From Firmicutes bacterium CAG:145 (GTDB lineage: Bacteria; Bacillota; Clostridia; Peptostreptococcales; Anaerovoracaceae): a stretch of 14,746 bases of DNA. Positions 8,905 to 14,613 of this stretch are shown one piece after another (position 1 is the first letter of the stretch; each line of letters starts with the position of its first letter). The notes under the pieces were generated by a model that was given only the letters and a program-made list of their open reading frames with translations, had not been told where the DNA came from and did not search any database. Location of the stretch: assembly GCA_000435715.1 (NCBI GenBank), contig FR882574.1, positions 12,241 through 26,986 of the forward strand, given 5' to 3'. A program made the translations under genes and the position numbers.

Positions 8905-8930
8905 AAGGGGGAACGTGAATTCCCCCTTTC
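8905..8930 (-). terminator. Intrinsic terminator between nupN and nupO
   Basis: A perfect 10-bp stem (AAAGGGGGAA at 8905-8914, TTCCCCCTTT at 8921-8930, 6-base loop) continues on the minus strand into TTTTTG. It lies 38 bases after the lipoprotein stop and before the ATPase. Partial termination here would yield more lipoprotein mRNA than permease/ATPase mRNA. I see no convincing new promoter between it and nupO. Confidence 0.85.
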
Positions 8931-8967
8931 TATGAAATTTTAGTAATTTTTAATCAAAATATCATGA

Positions 8968-10095
8968 TTATTTGATGAAGGAAATGTTTTCCCATTCGAG
9001 AGTGCTCGGATCTGATACCAGTTCATCTGAGATTTCGATCTCTCCGCTCTTTACTTTTTCGTACAGAGCATTGTAGTCTTCAACTGTCCAGTTTTCCAGT
9101 TTCCAAGTGTCGGTAGGGATTCCTACTCTGTCTTCAGCAGCTCCAAAGGTAGTTACCTTTCCGCCGAAATCAGACCATTTTCCGTCATAGTCGCCCTTGA
9201 TGACGTCCATAGTAGATCCTGCCAGATCTTTCATAGCTGAAGTTATAACGGTATCAGACTGACCGGACTGGTCAACGTCTACACCGATTACATAAGCGTC
9301 ATTTGCTCCTGCTGCTGCAGTACCAGACTGGAACATGCTGCCACCGCACATGAACACTACTTCTGTGCCTGCTTCATACCATCCGCTGAGCATGGCCTGT
9401 AAATCCTGAGAAGCGGAGAATGTGGAGCCATATTCCCAGCTGTATCTCATTTCTACCTTAGTTCCCTTTTCTGCTGCGCCTGCTTCAACGCCCTGAACGA
9501 ATCCGTATCCGTATCTCTCGCAAGCCGGGTTAGATCCGCCGCCGCCGCCGGAGAATCCGATCTTTTCAAATCCTTCCATAGCCGCCGCATAGCCTGCAAG
9601 ATATCCTGCCTGTTCTTCCTTGTAAACTACGGATGCGATGTTATCGACTCCCTCGATGGAACCGTCGATAAAGATGAAGTGTACGTCAGGGTAAGCCTTT
9701 GCAGCATCTCTGATTGCCTTCTCCTGAAGGAATCCGGCCGCAACGATGATCTTAGCGCCGGCGTCTGCCGCGTTCTTCATGGCGTCATATCTGTCTGCGT
9801 CTGTAGCCTGATTGCCGTTAGCTGGCTGATAATACTTGTAAGAAAGATCGTTTTCATAAGCGTACGCCTTGACTCCGTTCCAGGTAAACTGGTTGAAAGA
9901 ACCGTCTCTGAGCTGGCCGACGTCCGTTACGAAAGCGAGTTCATACTTTCCGTCTTCGGATTCCATAGTATCAGAAATCTTGTCGTAATCGATAGCGCCG
10001 TCTGTCTTTGCATCTTCGCCGCCGTCTTTGCTTCCGCAAGCCGCTAAAGCGAATACCATCACAAAGACCAGCATCAATGAAAGAAATTTTTTCAT
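8968..10095 (-). CDS. nupN: BMP family nucleoside-binding lipoprotein (NupN-like)
   Basis: 375 residues. The N-terminus is a lipoprotein signal with lipobox LAAC and lipidation Cys20, so the mature protein is anchored on the outer face of the membrane. The family signature VGQLRDGSFNQFTWNG (near 59-74) and the downstream FIDGS and GYGFVQG segments identify a PnrA/BMP substrate-binding protein, which captures nucleosides for the permeases. A run of five glycines (183-187) in the GFSGGGGGSNP segment is encoded by a (CCG)5 repeat. TTAGGAGG lies six bases before the ATG. It is first in the operon, with a promoter at 10137-10164 and a terminator right after it. The binding-protein call is firm; a purine nucleoside ligand is the family expectation and is not proven here. 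Confidence 0.92.
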   Translation of the reverse strand: MKKFLSLMLVFVMVFALAACGSKDGGEDAKTDGAIDYDKISDTMESEDGKYELAFVTDVGQLRDGSFNQFTWNGVKAYAYENDLSYKYYQPANGNQATDADRYDAMKNAADAGAKIIVAAGFLQEKAIRDAAKAYPDVHFIFIDGSIEGVDNIASVVYKEEQAGYLAGYAAAMEGFEKIGFSGGGGGSNPACERYGYGFVQGVEAGAAEKGTKVEMRYSWEYGSTFSASQDLQAMLSGWYEAGTEVVFMCGGSMFQSGTAAAGANDAYVIGVDVDQSGQSDTVITSAMKDLAGSTMDVIKGDYDGKWSDFGGKVTTFGAAEDRVGIPTDTWKLENWTVEDYNALYEKVKSGEIEISDELVSDPSTLEWENISFIK

Positions 10096-10136
10096 TTTTT
10101 CCCTCCTAAGTGATCTAACAATAAGTTGTTACTCTG

Positions 10137-10164
10137 ATTATATAATAAACCTCATGAAAGTAAA
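10137..10164 (-). promoter_or_regulatory. nupN: Probable promoter of nupNOPQ
   Basis: On the minus strand TTTACT (10159-10164) and TATAAT (10137-10142) are separated by 16 bases; the -10 is perfect and the -35 matches four of six. The predicted start is about 30 bases upstream of the nupN start codon, leaving a short leader with no room for a riboswitch. Confidence 0.6.
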
Positions 10165-10371
10165 AGTATTTTTTGTATTCTTATGAAGTTTTTGTCAAAA
10201 CTTTTTGAATAAAATGTGTTCTCAAGAGAGCCAATTAAGCAACGCCTTTGGCCGTCATAGCCGGATGATACAAATCTGAGACCCATCGGCGATAAACCTT
10301 TTTCTGAAGATTCGGCAAAGCATGCATGAGATTTTCGGCATACACGCTGTCCCGAATCTGATATATCTTGC
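10165..10371. other. Gap between CAP gene and nup promoter, contents unexplained
   Basis: No terminator with a T-run is visible after the CAP stop. The stretch holds an inverted repeat with 8-base arms (AGATTCGG 10308-10315 and CCGAATCT 10352-10359, 36-base spacer). A minus-strand reading frame, different from the CAP frame, stays open to a TAA near 10231 but has no ribosome site or recognisable protein. I assign no gene here. Confidence 0.4.
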
Positions 10372-11049
10372 TTATCCTGCGAACATCTGCACCCAGTATG
10401 CAGTTCCGCCGGAATCTACGGCATAACCTACTCCCAGTTTAGTATATCCGCTTCCCAGTATATTGGCCCTGTGGCCCTGAGAATTCATCCATGCGCTCAT
10501 CACCGAGCTTGCGGTCTTCTGTCCTTTAGCTATGTTCTCTCCGGCTGTCTTATATGAAAATCCGTATTGGTTCATCATATCGAACGCCGATCCGTATGTA
10601 GGCGAGGTATGTGAGAAGTAACCGTTTTCAGCCATATCTTCGGCCTTCATCTGAGCCAGCTTATTCAGCTGGCTGTCCAGGGACAAGGTTCCAAGGTCTG
10701 CCTGGCTTCTCTCGCTGTTAACGATGCTCAAAACTTGCGCAGCTTTTGAACTTTGGTTTAAAGATCCCTGCTGATCTGATTCCCCCGATCCCTGATTATA
10801 GTCCTGATCGCCTGTGCCGGGCTTTTGTGTCTGACCGCCTTCCTGATCGCCTGAATCAGGTTTTTGATTCTGGCCTCCGGACTGACAGCTGTTTTGGAGG
10901 TATTTATTGATGTAATCGGTAAACATGCTGCAGATCTGTCCGAAGTTACTTCTCGTACTCGCATCGGCTTTGTCAGCCCCGAGAGTAAATACTGTCCCTC
11001 CTGCCAGTAAGGTTACTGCCAAGAGCATTGATAAAATCTTCTTTTTCAT
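10372..11049 (-). CDS. Secreted CAP-domain (SCP/PR1-like) protein
   Basis: 225 residues in three parts: an N-terminal signal peptide (about 1-30, ending ADKADA), a Gln/Gly/Asp/Ser-rich linker (about 55-100), and a CAP domain (about 104-225). The domain carries YFSHTSP (His147), GENIAKG (Glu171), GHRANIL (His193) and the closing YWVQMF, all standard YkwD-like landmarks. The linker contains two copies of a 13-residue repeat built on GGQ-QKP-GDQ. The protein should be exported; bacterial CAP proteins have varied or unknown roles, so I give no reaction. The ribosome site AAGGAG lies about seven bases before the ATG. It has its own promoter, and the neighbouring upstream gene is a transglycosylase, consistent with a cell-envelope role. 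The domain call is firm; the function is not. Confidence 0.92.
   Translation of the reverse strand: MKKKILSMLLAVTLLAGGTVFTLGADKADASTRSNFGQICSMFTDYINKYLQNSCQSGGQNQKPDSGDQEGGQTQKPGTGDQDYNQGSGESDQQGSLNQSSKAAQVLSIVNSERSQADLGTLSLDSQLNKLAQMKAEDMAENGYFSHTSPTYGSAFDMMNQYGFSYKTAGENIAKGQKTASSVMSAWMNSQGHRANILGSGYTKLGVGYAVDSGGTAYWVQMFAG
10801..10878 (-). repeat. Tandem 13-residue linker repeat in the CAP protein
   Basis: Residues 58-70 and 71-83 are two imperfect copies (GGQNQKPDSGDQE and GGQTQKPGTGDQD), giving 39-base direct repeats in the DNA. Such a linker probably spaces the CAP domain from the cell surface; copy number may vary between strains. Confidence 0.75.
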
Positions 11050-11081
11050 ATTTTATCTCCTTTCTTGTGTCTTACATAACC

Positions 11082-11111
11082 ACTATAAACACTTTTCACC
11101 GCCCATGTAAA
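11082..11111 (-). promoter_or_regulatory. Promoter of the CAP-domain gene
   Basis: On the minus strand TTTACA (11106-11111) and TATAGT (11082-11087) are separated by 18 bases, each matching five of six sigma-A consensus positions. The predicted start lies about 25 bases before the CAP start codon, so the mRNA leader is short. Confidence 0.65.
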
Positions 11112-11143
11112 CTCACAAAATATGGAGACCTATCCAGATGGTG

Positions 11144-11215
11144 GTGGCGGTCGGCTCGCTAAAAGACCTGAAAACACGACCCGTATAAATTCTATAGAGC
11201 TCAATCATCCGCCAC
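11144..11215. repeat. 72-nt element closed by a perfect 7-bp inverted repeat
   Basis: GTGGCGG (11144-11150) and CCGCCAC (11209-11215) are perfect complements enclosing 58 bases. The size recalls a tRNA, but neither strand shows a T-loop or A-box, so it is not a canonical tRNA. It lies upstream of the CAP promoter and downstream of a terminator, outside any gene. The role is unknown. Confidence 0.45.
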
Positions 11216-11234
11216 GAGAATCTTGATATGATGA

Positions 11235-11287
11235 GAAAAAGAGCCGCCCGTTCCGTCCCTGTACAGGGCCGGTTCAGGCAGCTCTTT
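11235..11287 (-). terminator. Long intrinsic terminator after the small frame
   Basis: On the minus strand AAAGAGC begins a long hairpin with an inner CCCTGTACAGGG palindrome and closes with GCTCTTT, followed by a run of Ts (11236-11240 as A on the plus strand). A few wobble pairs interrupt the stem. It begins four bases after the stop of the 34-residue frame and ends the transcript containing it, probably with the transglycosylase gene. Confidence 0.85.
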
Positions 11288-11290
11288 ATC

Positions 11291-11395
11291 TTATTTTCCG
11301 CAATCTTGGTAAGTATACCCTTTATCCTCTCCCGGAAGATTGTAGTTTTCGTCCTTTTCCTTATTTGTAGGTTTCGGATCTGTCTTTCTGGTCAT
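11291..11395 (-). CDS. Small hypothetical protein, 34 residues
   Basis: A short frame starts MTRKTDPKPTNK and ends YTYQDCGK. An AGGGGG ribosome site lies seven bases before the ATG at 11395; an in-frame ATG at 11416 would add seven residues (MRRGGDE) but has a poorer site. The product is very hydrophilic, rich in Lys, Asp and Glu, with a single Cys near the C-terminus, no signal peptide and no membrane segment. It lies 93 bases after the transglycosylase stop and four bases before a strong terminator, so it is probably the last gene of that transcript. I do not recognise the family. Good start context plus terminator support it as real, but a chance frame cannot be excluded. Confidence 0.5.
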   Translation of the reverse strand: MTRKTDPKPTNKEKDENYNLPGEDKGYTYQDCGK

Positions 11396-11488
11396 CTCAT
11401 CGCCCCCTCTTCTCATATGTTTCTACCTGAGGGAACAATTTATTCCTCTATTTGTTAAATTTTCTTTTTCTGCAGGTATATTTTTCCA

Positions 11489-12178
11489 TTAAAACTTATT
11501 ATTTTTTTCTTCTTGGCTGTAAGTCAATATCTCTTCTCTGTATTCCAGTACTCTCGCTGCATAATCGCTGATACTGCCTTGTGCAGCAAAGCGATCGGCA
11601 AATGCTTCTCCTCCGTTATAGGCCATCAGCGCCCACTCCGTCCCTTTTTCCTTTGATAAGAGTTCTGATAAAAGATCCGCTCCTACTCTTACATTCTGTT
11701 CAGGATCCAAAAGGTCTGTCACGCCCAGCCTTCTCATCCTGTCCTCATGCCATTTAGGCTGTATCTGCATCAATCCGAAGCTTTCATGCCCATCTCCCAT
11801 TACGCCGGGGTCGAATGACGATTCATACTTTATCATCGCCAGAACAAGGGCCATATCTATTTCGTAATCGTCGCATATAATCTTTATTTTCCGCTGAAGA
11901 TCAATGCTCAGGGGAACGTCATATCCCGTGAATTCTGTATATTTCATTTCTGTCAGTTTCGCATCTATGACCATAGTAACTGCCGCGCTGAATGTATAGT
12001 TGATAGTCTCGCAAAGCTCCCTGCCTGTTCCTCTTGCCGTTTCAGAATTCATGGCCTGAGCTTCCTGAGTGTATGTCAGTCCTGCTGCCGATACTATAAG
12101 TGCGGCGGTCAGTATAGTAAAGATTTTGGCAGGGCGAAACGAGAAATGTCCTTTTTTATTTTTTGACTCCATCATCAT
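11489..12178 (-). CDS. Secreted lytic transglycosylase (SLT domain)
   Basis: 229 residues. A hydrophobic segment at about 19-34 after a basic start is a signal peptide or membrane anchor. The transglycosylase fold spans about 100-215: catalytic Glu119 in KYESSFDP, GLMQIQP (135-141) and AYNGG (186-190) are the classical SLT motifs. Such enzymes cleave peptidoglycan between MurNAc and GlcNAc to form 1,6-anhydro-MurNAc, acting outside the membrane. The first of three clustered ATGs has GAGGT six bases upstream and is chosen. The C-terminus is charged and ends in Lys/Asn-rich residues. It lies between the thioredoxin operon and the CAP gene; the 320-base upstream gap holds no promoter that I would defend. 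Confidence 0.92.
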   Translation of the reverse strand: MMMESKNKKGHFSFRPAKIFTILTAALIVSAAGLTYTQEAQAMNSETARGTGRELCETINYTFSAAVTMVIDAKLTEMKYTEFTGYDVPLSIDLQRKIKIICDDYEIDMALVLAMIKYESSFDPGVMGDGHESFGLMQIQPKWHEDRMRRLGVTDLLDPEQNVRVGADLLSELLSKEKGTEWALMAYNGGEAFADRFAAQGSISDYAARVLEYREEILTYSQEEKNNKF

Positions 12179-12400
12179 AAATTTACCTCTTTACAGTTTT
12201 TGTCCCAACTGCTTCTTTATATAAGCTTTCCCTTTTATATCTCATTTCATTACGCTATGGCATATGTTTGTGAGATCTACAAGATAATGGGCCTTAAAGA
12301 GGAAATTTATAACAGTAATTTCAGTCTTATTTTGTCATATCATAAGTTTTTTTGTTTTTTTCTGTCGTCTTACATGTGTCATTTCACCGTGCTGTGACAA
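12179..12400 (-). other. Leader/promoter region of the transglycosylase gene
   Basis: An AT-rich stretch before the transglycosylase. On the minus strand it has several TATA-like runs and an ATGACA, but no pair with good spacing, so I do not name a promoter. I see no riboswitch motif. Plus-strand frames here lack ribosome sites and are not genes. Confidence 0.35.
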
Positions 12401-12425
12401 ACGGCAGGAGATAATCTCCTGCCGT
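12401..12425 (-). terminator. Probable terminator of the trxAB operon
   Basis: A perfect 11-bp stem (ACGGCAGGAGA and TCTCCTGCCGT) with a 3-base loop lies 73 bases after the trxB stop. On the minus strand only TTTG follows, so the T-run is short; it may terminate or may protect the mRNA end. Confidence 0.65.
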
Positions 12426-12435
12426 ATAATAAATA

Positions 12436-12480
12436 ATGCAGGCCGCCTTTTATAACTGTGACATAAAGGGCAGTCTGCAT
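12436..12480 (-). other. trxB: Imperfect hairpin downstream of trxB
   Basis: ATGCAG (12436-12441) pairs with CTGCAT (12475-12480), and pairing continues inwards with two mismatches and a wobble to a TTTAT/ATAAA segment. On the minus strand it precedes the stronger 12401-12425 hairpin, giving two tandem 3' hairpins on the trxAB message. Confidence 0.45.
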
Positions 12481-12498
12481 GATCATCATATTCTATTT

Positions 12499-13431
12499 TT
12501 ATTTTTTGCCGGCTTCTTCTGCAAGATATTCTTCGGCATAATGAGCCGCTACCGCTCCGTCCGCCACTGCCGTCACTACCTGTCTGAGGACTTTTGTCCT
12601 CACGTCTCCTACGGCGAAGACTCCTCTGATATTAGTCTCAGTAGATTCTCCGGCCCGGATATATCCTGAAGGGTCCAGATCTATCTGGTCTTTCAGCAAT
12701 CCCGTCTCAGGTCTTCTTCCCACACTTATGAAGACGCCGTCGCACTCCACTTGTGAGATTTCTCCTGTATTGACATCTCTTATCCTGATACCTCTTAGTT
12801 TTTCATCATATATAAGTTCGGATACGGCGCTGTTCCATCTGAATTCAACATTTTGCGATTTCATCAGCGGGTCATGATATATCTTAGTAGCTCTCAATGT
12901 ATCTCTTCTGTGGATTATTATCACCTTTCTGCATATGCGGGAAAGCAGGAGAGCGTCTGCGGCGGCGGTGTTCCCACCGCCTACTACTGCTACAACCTTA
13001 TCTTTATAAAACATGCCGTCACATGCGGCGCAGTAGTTGACTCCTCGTCCCACCAGTTCCTTTTCACCTTCTATGCCCAGCTCTCTCGGTGAGGCTCCCG
13101 TAGCTATCACGACAGTCTTGGCCTTAAACGTTCCCTCGCTGGTTGTCAGAACTTTGGTTTCTCCTCTGAGATCGGCAGAATAGACTTCTGCTATCAGTGT
13201 CTTAGCCCCGAATTTTTCTGCCGACGCCTGCATCTTTTCACCTAAAGTGAATCCGTCGACGCCATCCTCAAATCCCGGATAATTATCTATCTGCGAAGTG
13301 AGCGCCATCTGGCCACCAGCCGACAATTTCTCTATGACGAGAGTCTCAAGTCCTGCTCTTACGGCGTAAAGAGCTGCGGTATAGCCGCCGGGGCCTCCGC
13401 CTATCACGATCATATCATAAATATCCTTCAT
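12499..13431 (-). CDS. trxB: Thioredoxin reductase
   Basis: 310 residues from the chosen start, the normal length for low-molecular-weight thioredoxin reductase. The FAD-binding GGGPGG is at 11-16, the redox-active CAAC at 134-137, the NADPH-binding GGGNTA at 151-156 with HRRD at 174-177, and a C-terminal GDVR completes the FAD site. It transfers electrons from NADPH through FAD and the CxxC pair to thioredoxin. A GTG at 13440 in the same frame directly abuts the trxA stop but has no ribosome site; ATG at 13431 has AGGTGG five bases upstream and is chosen. It is nine bases downstream of trxA, so they form one operon. The enzyme should work with the adjacent, atypical thioredoxin. CAAC differs slightly from the more usual CATC. 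Confidence 0.95.
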   Translation of the reverse strand: MKDIYDMIVIGGGPGGYTAALYAVRAGLETLVIEKLSAGGQMALTSQIDNYPGFEDGVDGFTLGEKMQASAEKFGAKTLIAEVYSADLRGETKVLTTSEGTFKAKTVVIATGASPRELGIEGEKELVGRGVNYCAACDGMFYKDKVVAVVGGGNTAAADALLLSRICRKVIIIHRRDTLRATKIYHDPLMKSQNVEFRWNSAVSELIYDEKLRGIRIRDVNTGEISQVECDGVFISVGRRPETGLLKDQIDLDPSGYIRAGESTETNIRGVFAVGDVRTKVLRQVVTAVADGAVAAHYAEEYLAEEAGKK

Positions 13432-13440
13432 ATTATCCAC

Positions 13441-13767
13441 CTATTTGTCCAAATTGGCATTTATAAACTCTTCCAGCTTGGCCTTTGAATCCGGCGCCAC
13501 TACAGAGGCTACAGCCTTTCCGCCTTTGTAGAGGATAAACGTAGGGATGACTTCTATGTTTTCTTTTTGAGCTATCTCCTGTTCCTCGTCGATATTCACC
13601 TTGCCTATCTGTACTGTCTCTTCATACTGCTTTGCAAGTCCTGGCAAGACGGGAGCTATTCTTCTGCAATAGACGCACCAAGGCGCCCAGAATTCAACCA
13701 ATACAGGTTTTTGTCCGTCATTCATCTTCTCGTTGAAGATTTCTTTGTTCATATCTATAATACTCAT
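13441..13767 (-). CDS. trxA: Thioredoxin with atypical WCVYC active site
   Basis: 108 residues, the usual thioredoxin length. The active site is WCVYC (Cys31, Cys34) instead of WCGPC, and the conserved cis-proline follows in VIPTF (Pro75). The fold is otherwise standard (EFWAPWC, KVNIDEE, FILYKGG). It reduces protein disulfides in the cytoplasm and is itself reduced by the neighbouring TrxB. From memory, amino-acid-fermenting clostridia such as Eubacterium acidaminophilum have thioredoxins with Val after the first Cys (CVGC), linked to glycine reductase; this one resembles that type, but no such genes are in view. AGGAG lies eight bases before the ATG. It is first in the trxAB operon, with a TATAAT at 13801-13806. 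Confidence 0.95.
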   Translation of the reverse strand: MSIIDMNKEIFNEKMNDGQKPVLVEFWAPWCVYCRRIAPVLPGLAKQYEETVQIGKVNIDEEQEIAQKENIEVIPTFILYKGGKAVASVVAPDSKAKLEEFINANLDK

Positions 13768-13800
13768 AATTTTTTCTCCTCTCGATTATCATATATTTTT

Positions 13801-13806
13801 ATTATA
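13801..13806 (-). promoter_or_regulatory. trxA: -10 element of the trxAB promoter
   Basis: A perfect TATAAT on the minus strand lies 34 bases before the trxA start codon. No -35 with a reasonable match is found at 16-18 bases, which is typical of promoters needing an activator. The divergent Crp/Fnr gene is the obvious candidate. Confidence 0.6.
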
Positions 13807-13831
13807 CCCGCCAGCCGGACTTTAAATCGGA

Positions 13832-13845
13832 ACAGGAACTTCTGT
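13832..13845. promoter_or_regulatory. Candidate operator dyad upstream of trxA
   Basis: ACAG-N6-CTGT, a short dyad with the six-base spacer used by Crp-type sites, is centred about 44 bases before the expected trxA transcription start. It lacks the TGA/TCA core of classical Crp/Fnr half-sites, so assignment to the neighbouring regulator is weak. Confidence 0.3.
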
Positions 13846-13869
13846 CGTTGATTATATTAAAGAAAACAT

Positions 13870-13899
13870 TTGACATATACCGTCAGATCTTTTTATACT
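13870..13899 (+). promoter_or_regulatory. Promoter of the Crp/Fnr regulator gene
   Basis: TTGACA (13870-13875, perfect) and TATACT (13894-13899, five of six) are spaced by 18 bases. An inverted repeat, AGATCTTT (13885-13892) and AAAGATCT (13908-13915), flanks the -10 and could be an operator or a leader hairpin. Confidence 0.75.
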
Positions 13900-13953
13900 A
13901 ATATCAGAAAGATCTCAAATATTTTCCTATAATAAAGAAAGGTCGATAGATCC

Positions 13954-14613
13954 ATGGATTTTTCAAACTTTTTCCCGATGTGGGATCGTCTCTCTCAGAC
14001 TCACAAAGACATTATTCAAAGTTCTGCCGTAAAAAAGACTGTAAAAAAAGGAACTGTACTCCACGGCGGTTTTAACGACTGCAGCGGGCTTTTCTTGGTG
14101 ACCTCCGGCATGCTCAGAGCTTATATTCTCTCGGAGGAAGGCAAAGAAGTCACTCTTTACAGGCTGTTTGAAATGGACATTTGCCTGTTCTCCGCCTCCT
14201 GCATGATACAGAGCATACAATTTGAAATCATGATCGAAGCCGAAAAGGATTCCGAAGTCCTGGTCATCCCGGCCGACGTCTGCAAAAGCCTGACAGAAGC
14301 CTCCGCTCCTTTAGCTAACTACACCAATCAGATCATGGCCAGCAGATTCTCCGAAGTCATGTGGCTCATAGAGCAACTGATGTGGAAGAGCTTTGACAAG
14401 CGTCTGGCTCAGTTTCTGGTAGAAGAAACTCTGGTCGAAGATACAGACGTCTTGAAATTAACCCACGAGAAGATAGCTAATCACCTCGGCACAGCCCGGG
14501 AAGTAGTAAGCAGAATGCTCAAATACTTTGAAGGAGAAGGCCTCGTCATGGTCTCCCGCGGGTCGGTGAAGATCACAGACTTATCCCGTCTCAGACAGCT
14601 CTACGAGGACTGA
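13954..14613 (+). CDS. Crp/Fnr family transcriptional regulator
   Basis: 219 residues: an N-terminal cyclic-nucleotide-binding-like sensor domain (about 15-125), a long dimerisation helix (about 120-145) and a C-terminal winged helix (about 148-219). The recognition helix contains TAREVVSRML (180-189), with the Arg-Glu-x-x-x-Arg arrangement of Crp and the Glu-x-x-Ser-Arg arrangement of Fnr, so a TGA-type half-site is expected. The sensor domain lacks the usual cAMP-binding RTA motif. Cysteines sit at 43, 77, 83 and 110; the FSASCM segment around 79-84 recurs in this subfamily. It is transcribed away from trxAB, sharing a 186-base intergenic region with it. The AAAGG ribosome site is rather far (about 11 bases) from the ATG, but the MDFSNFFP start suits the family. 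The ligand is unknown; a redox or anaerobic signal is an inference from the cysteines and neighbours. Confidence 0.92.
   Translation: MDFSNFFPMWDRLSQTHKDIIQSSAVKKTVKKGTVLHGGFNDCSGLFLVTSGMLRAYILSEEGKEVTLYRLFEMDICLFSASCMIQSIQFEIMIEAEKDSEVLVIPADVCKSLTEASAPLANYTNQIMASRFSEVMWLIEQLMWKSFDKRLAQFLVEETLVEDTDVLKLTHEKIANHLGTAREVVSRMLKYFEGEGLVMVSRGSVKITDLSRLRQLYED

Noticed and set aside
10165..10371. Purine or cyclic-dinucleotide riboswitch upstream of nupN
   Set aside because: Fragments such as AAACC and GCAAAGC recall the c-di-GMP-I core on the plus strand, but the conserved middle is missing and no gene follows on that strand. On the minus strand no purine aptamer core is present, and the predicted start leaves only a short leader.
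11144..11215. Canonical tRNA gene
   Set aside because: Length and a 7-bp end stem fit, but there is no TTCRA T-loop, no D-arm consensus and no clear anticodon arm.
11228..11458. 76-residue plus-strand frame
   Set aside because: It runs antisense through the terminator and small minus-strand frame, and has no ribosome site.
12200..12397. 65-residue plus-strand frame with hydrophobic Phe/Tyr-rich product
   Set aside because: AT-rich intergenic sequence gives such frames by chance; no ribosome site precedes it.
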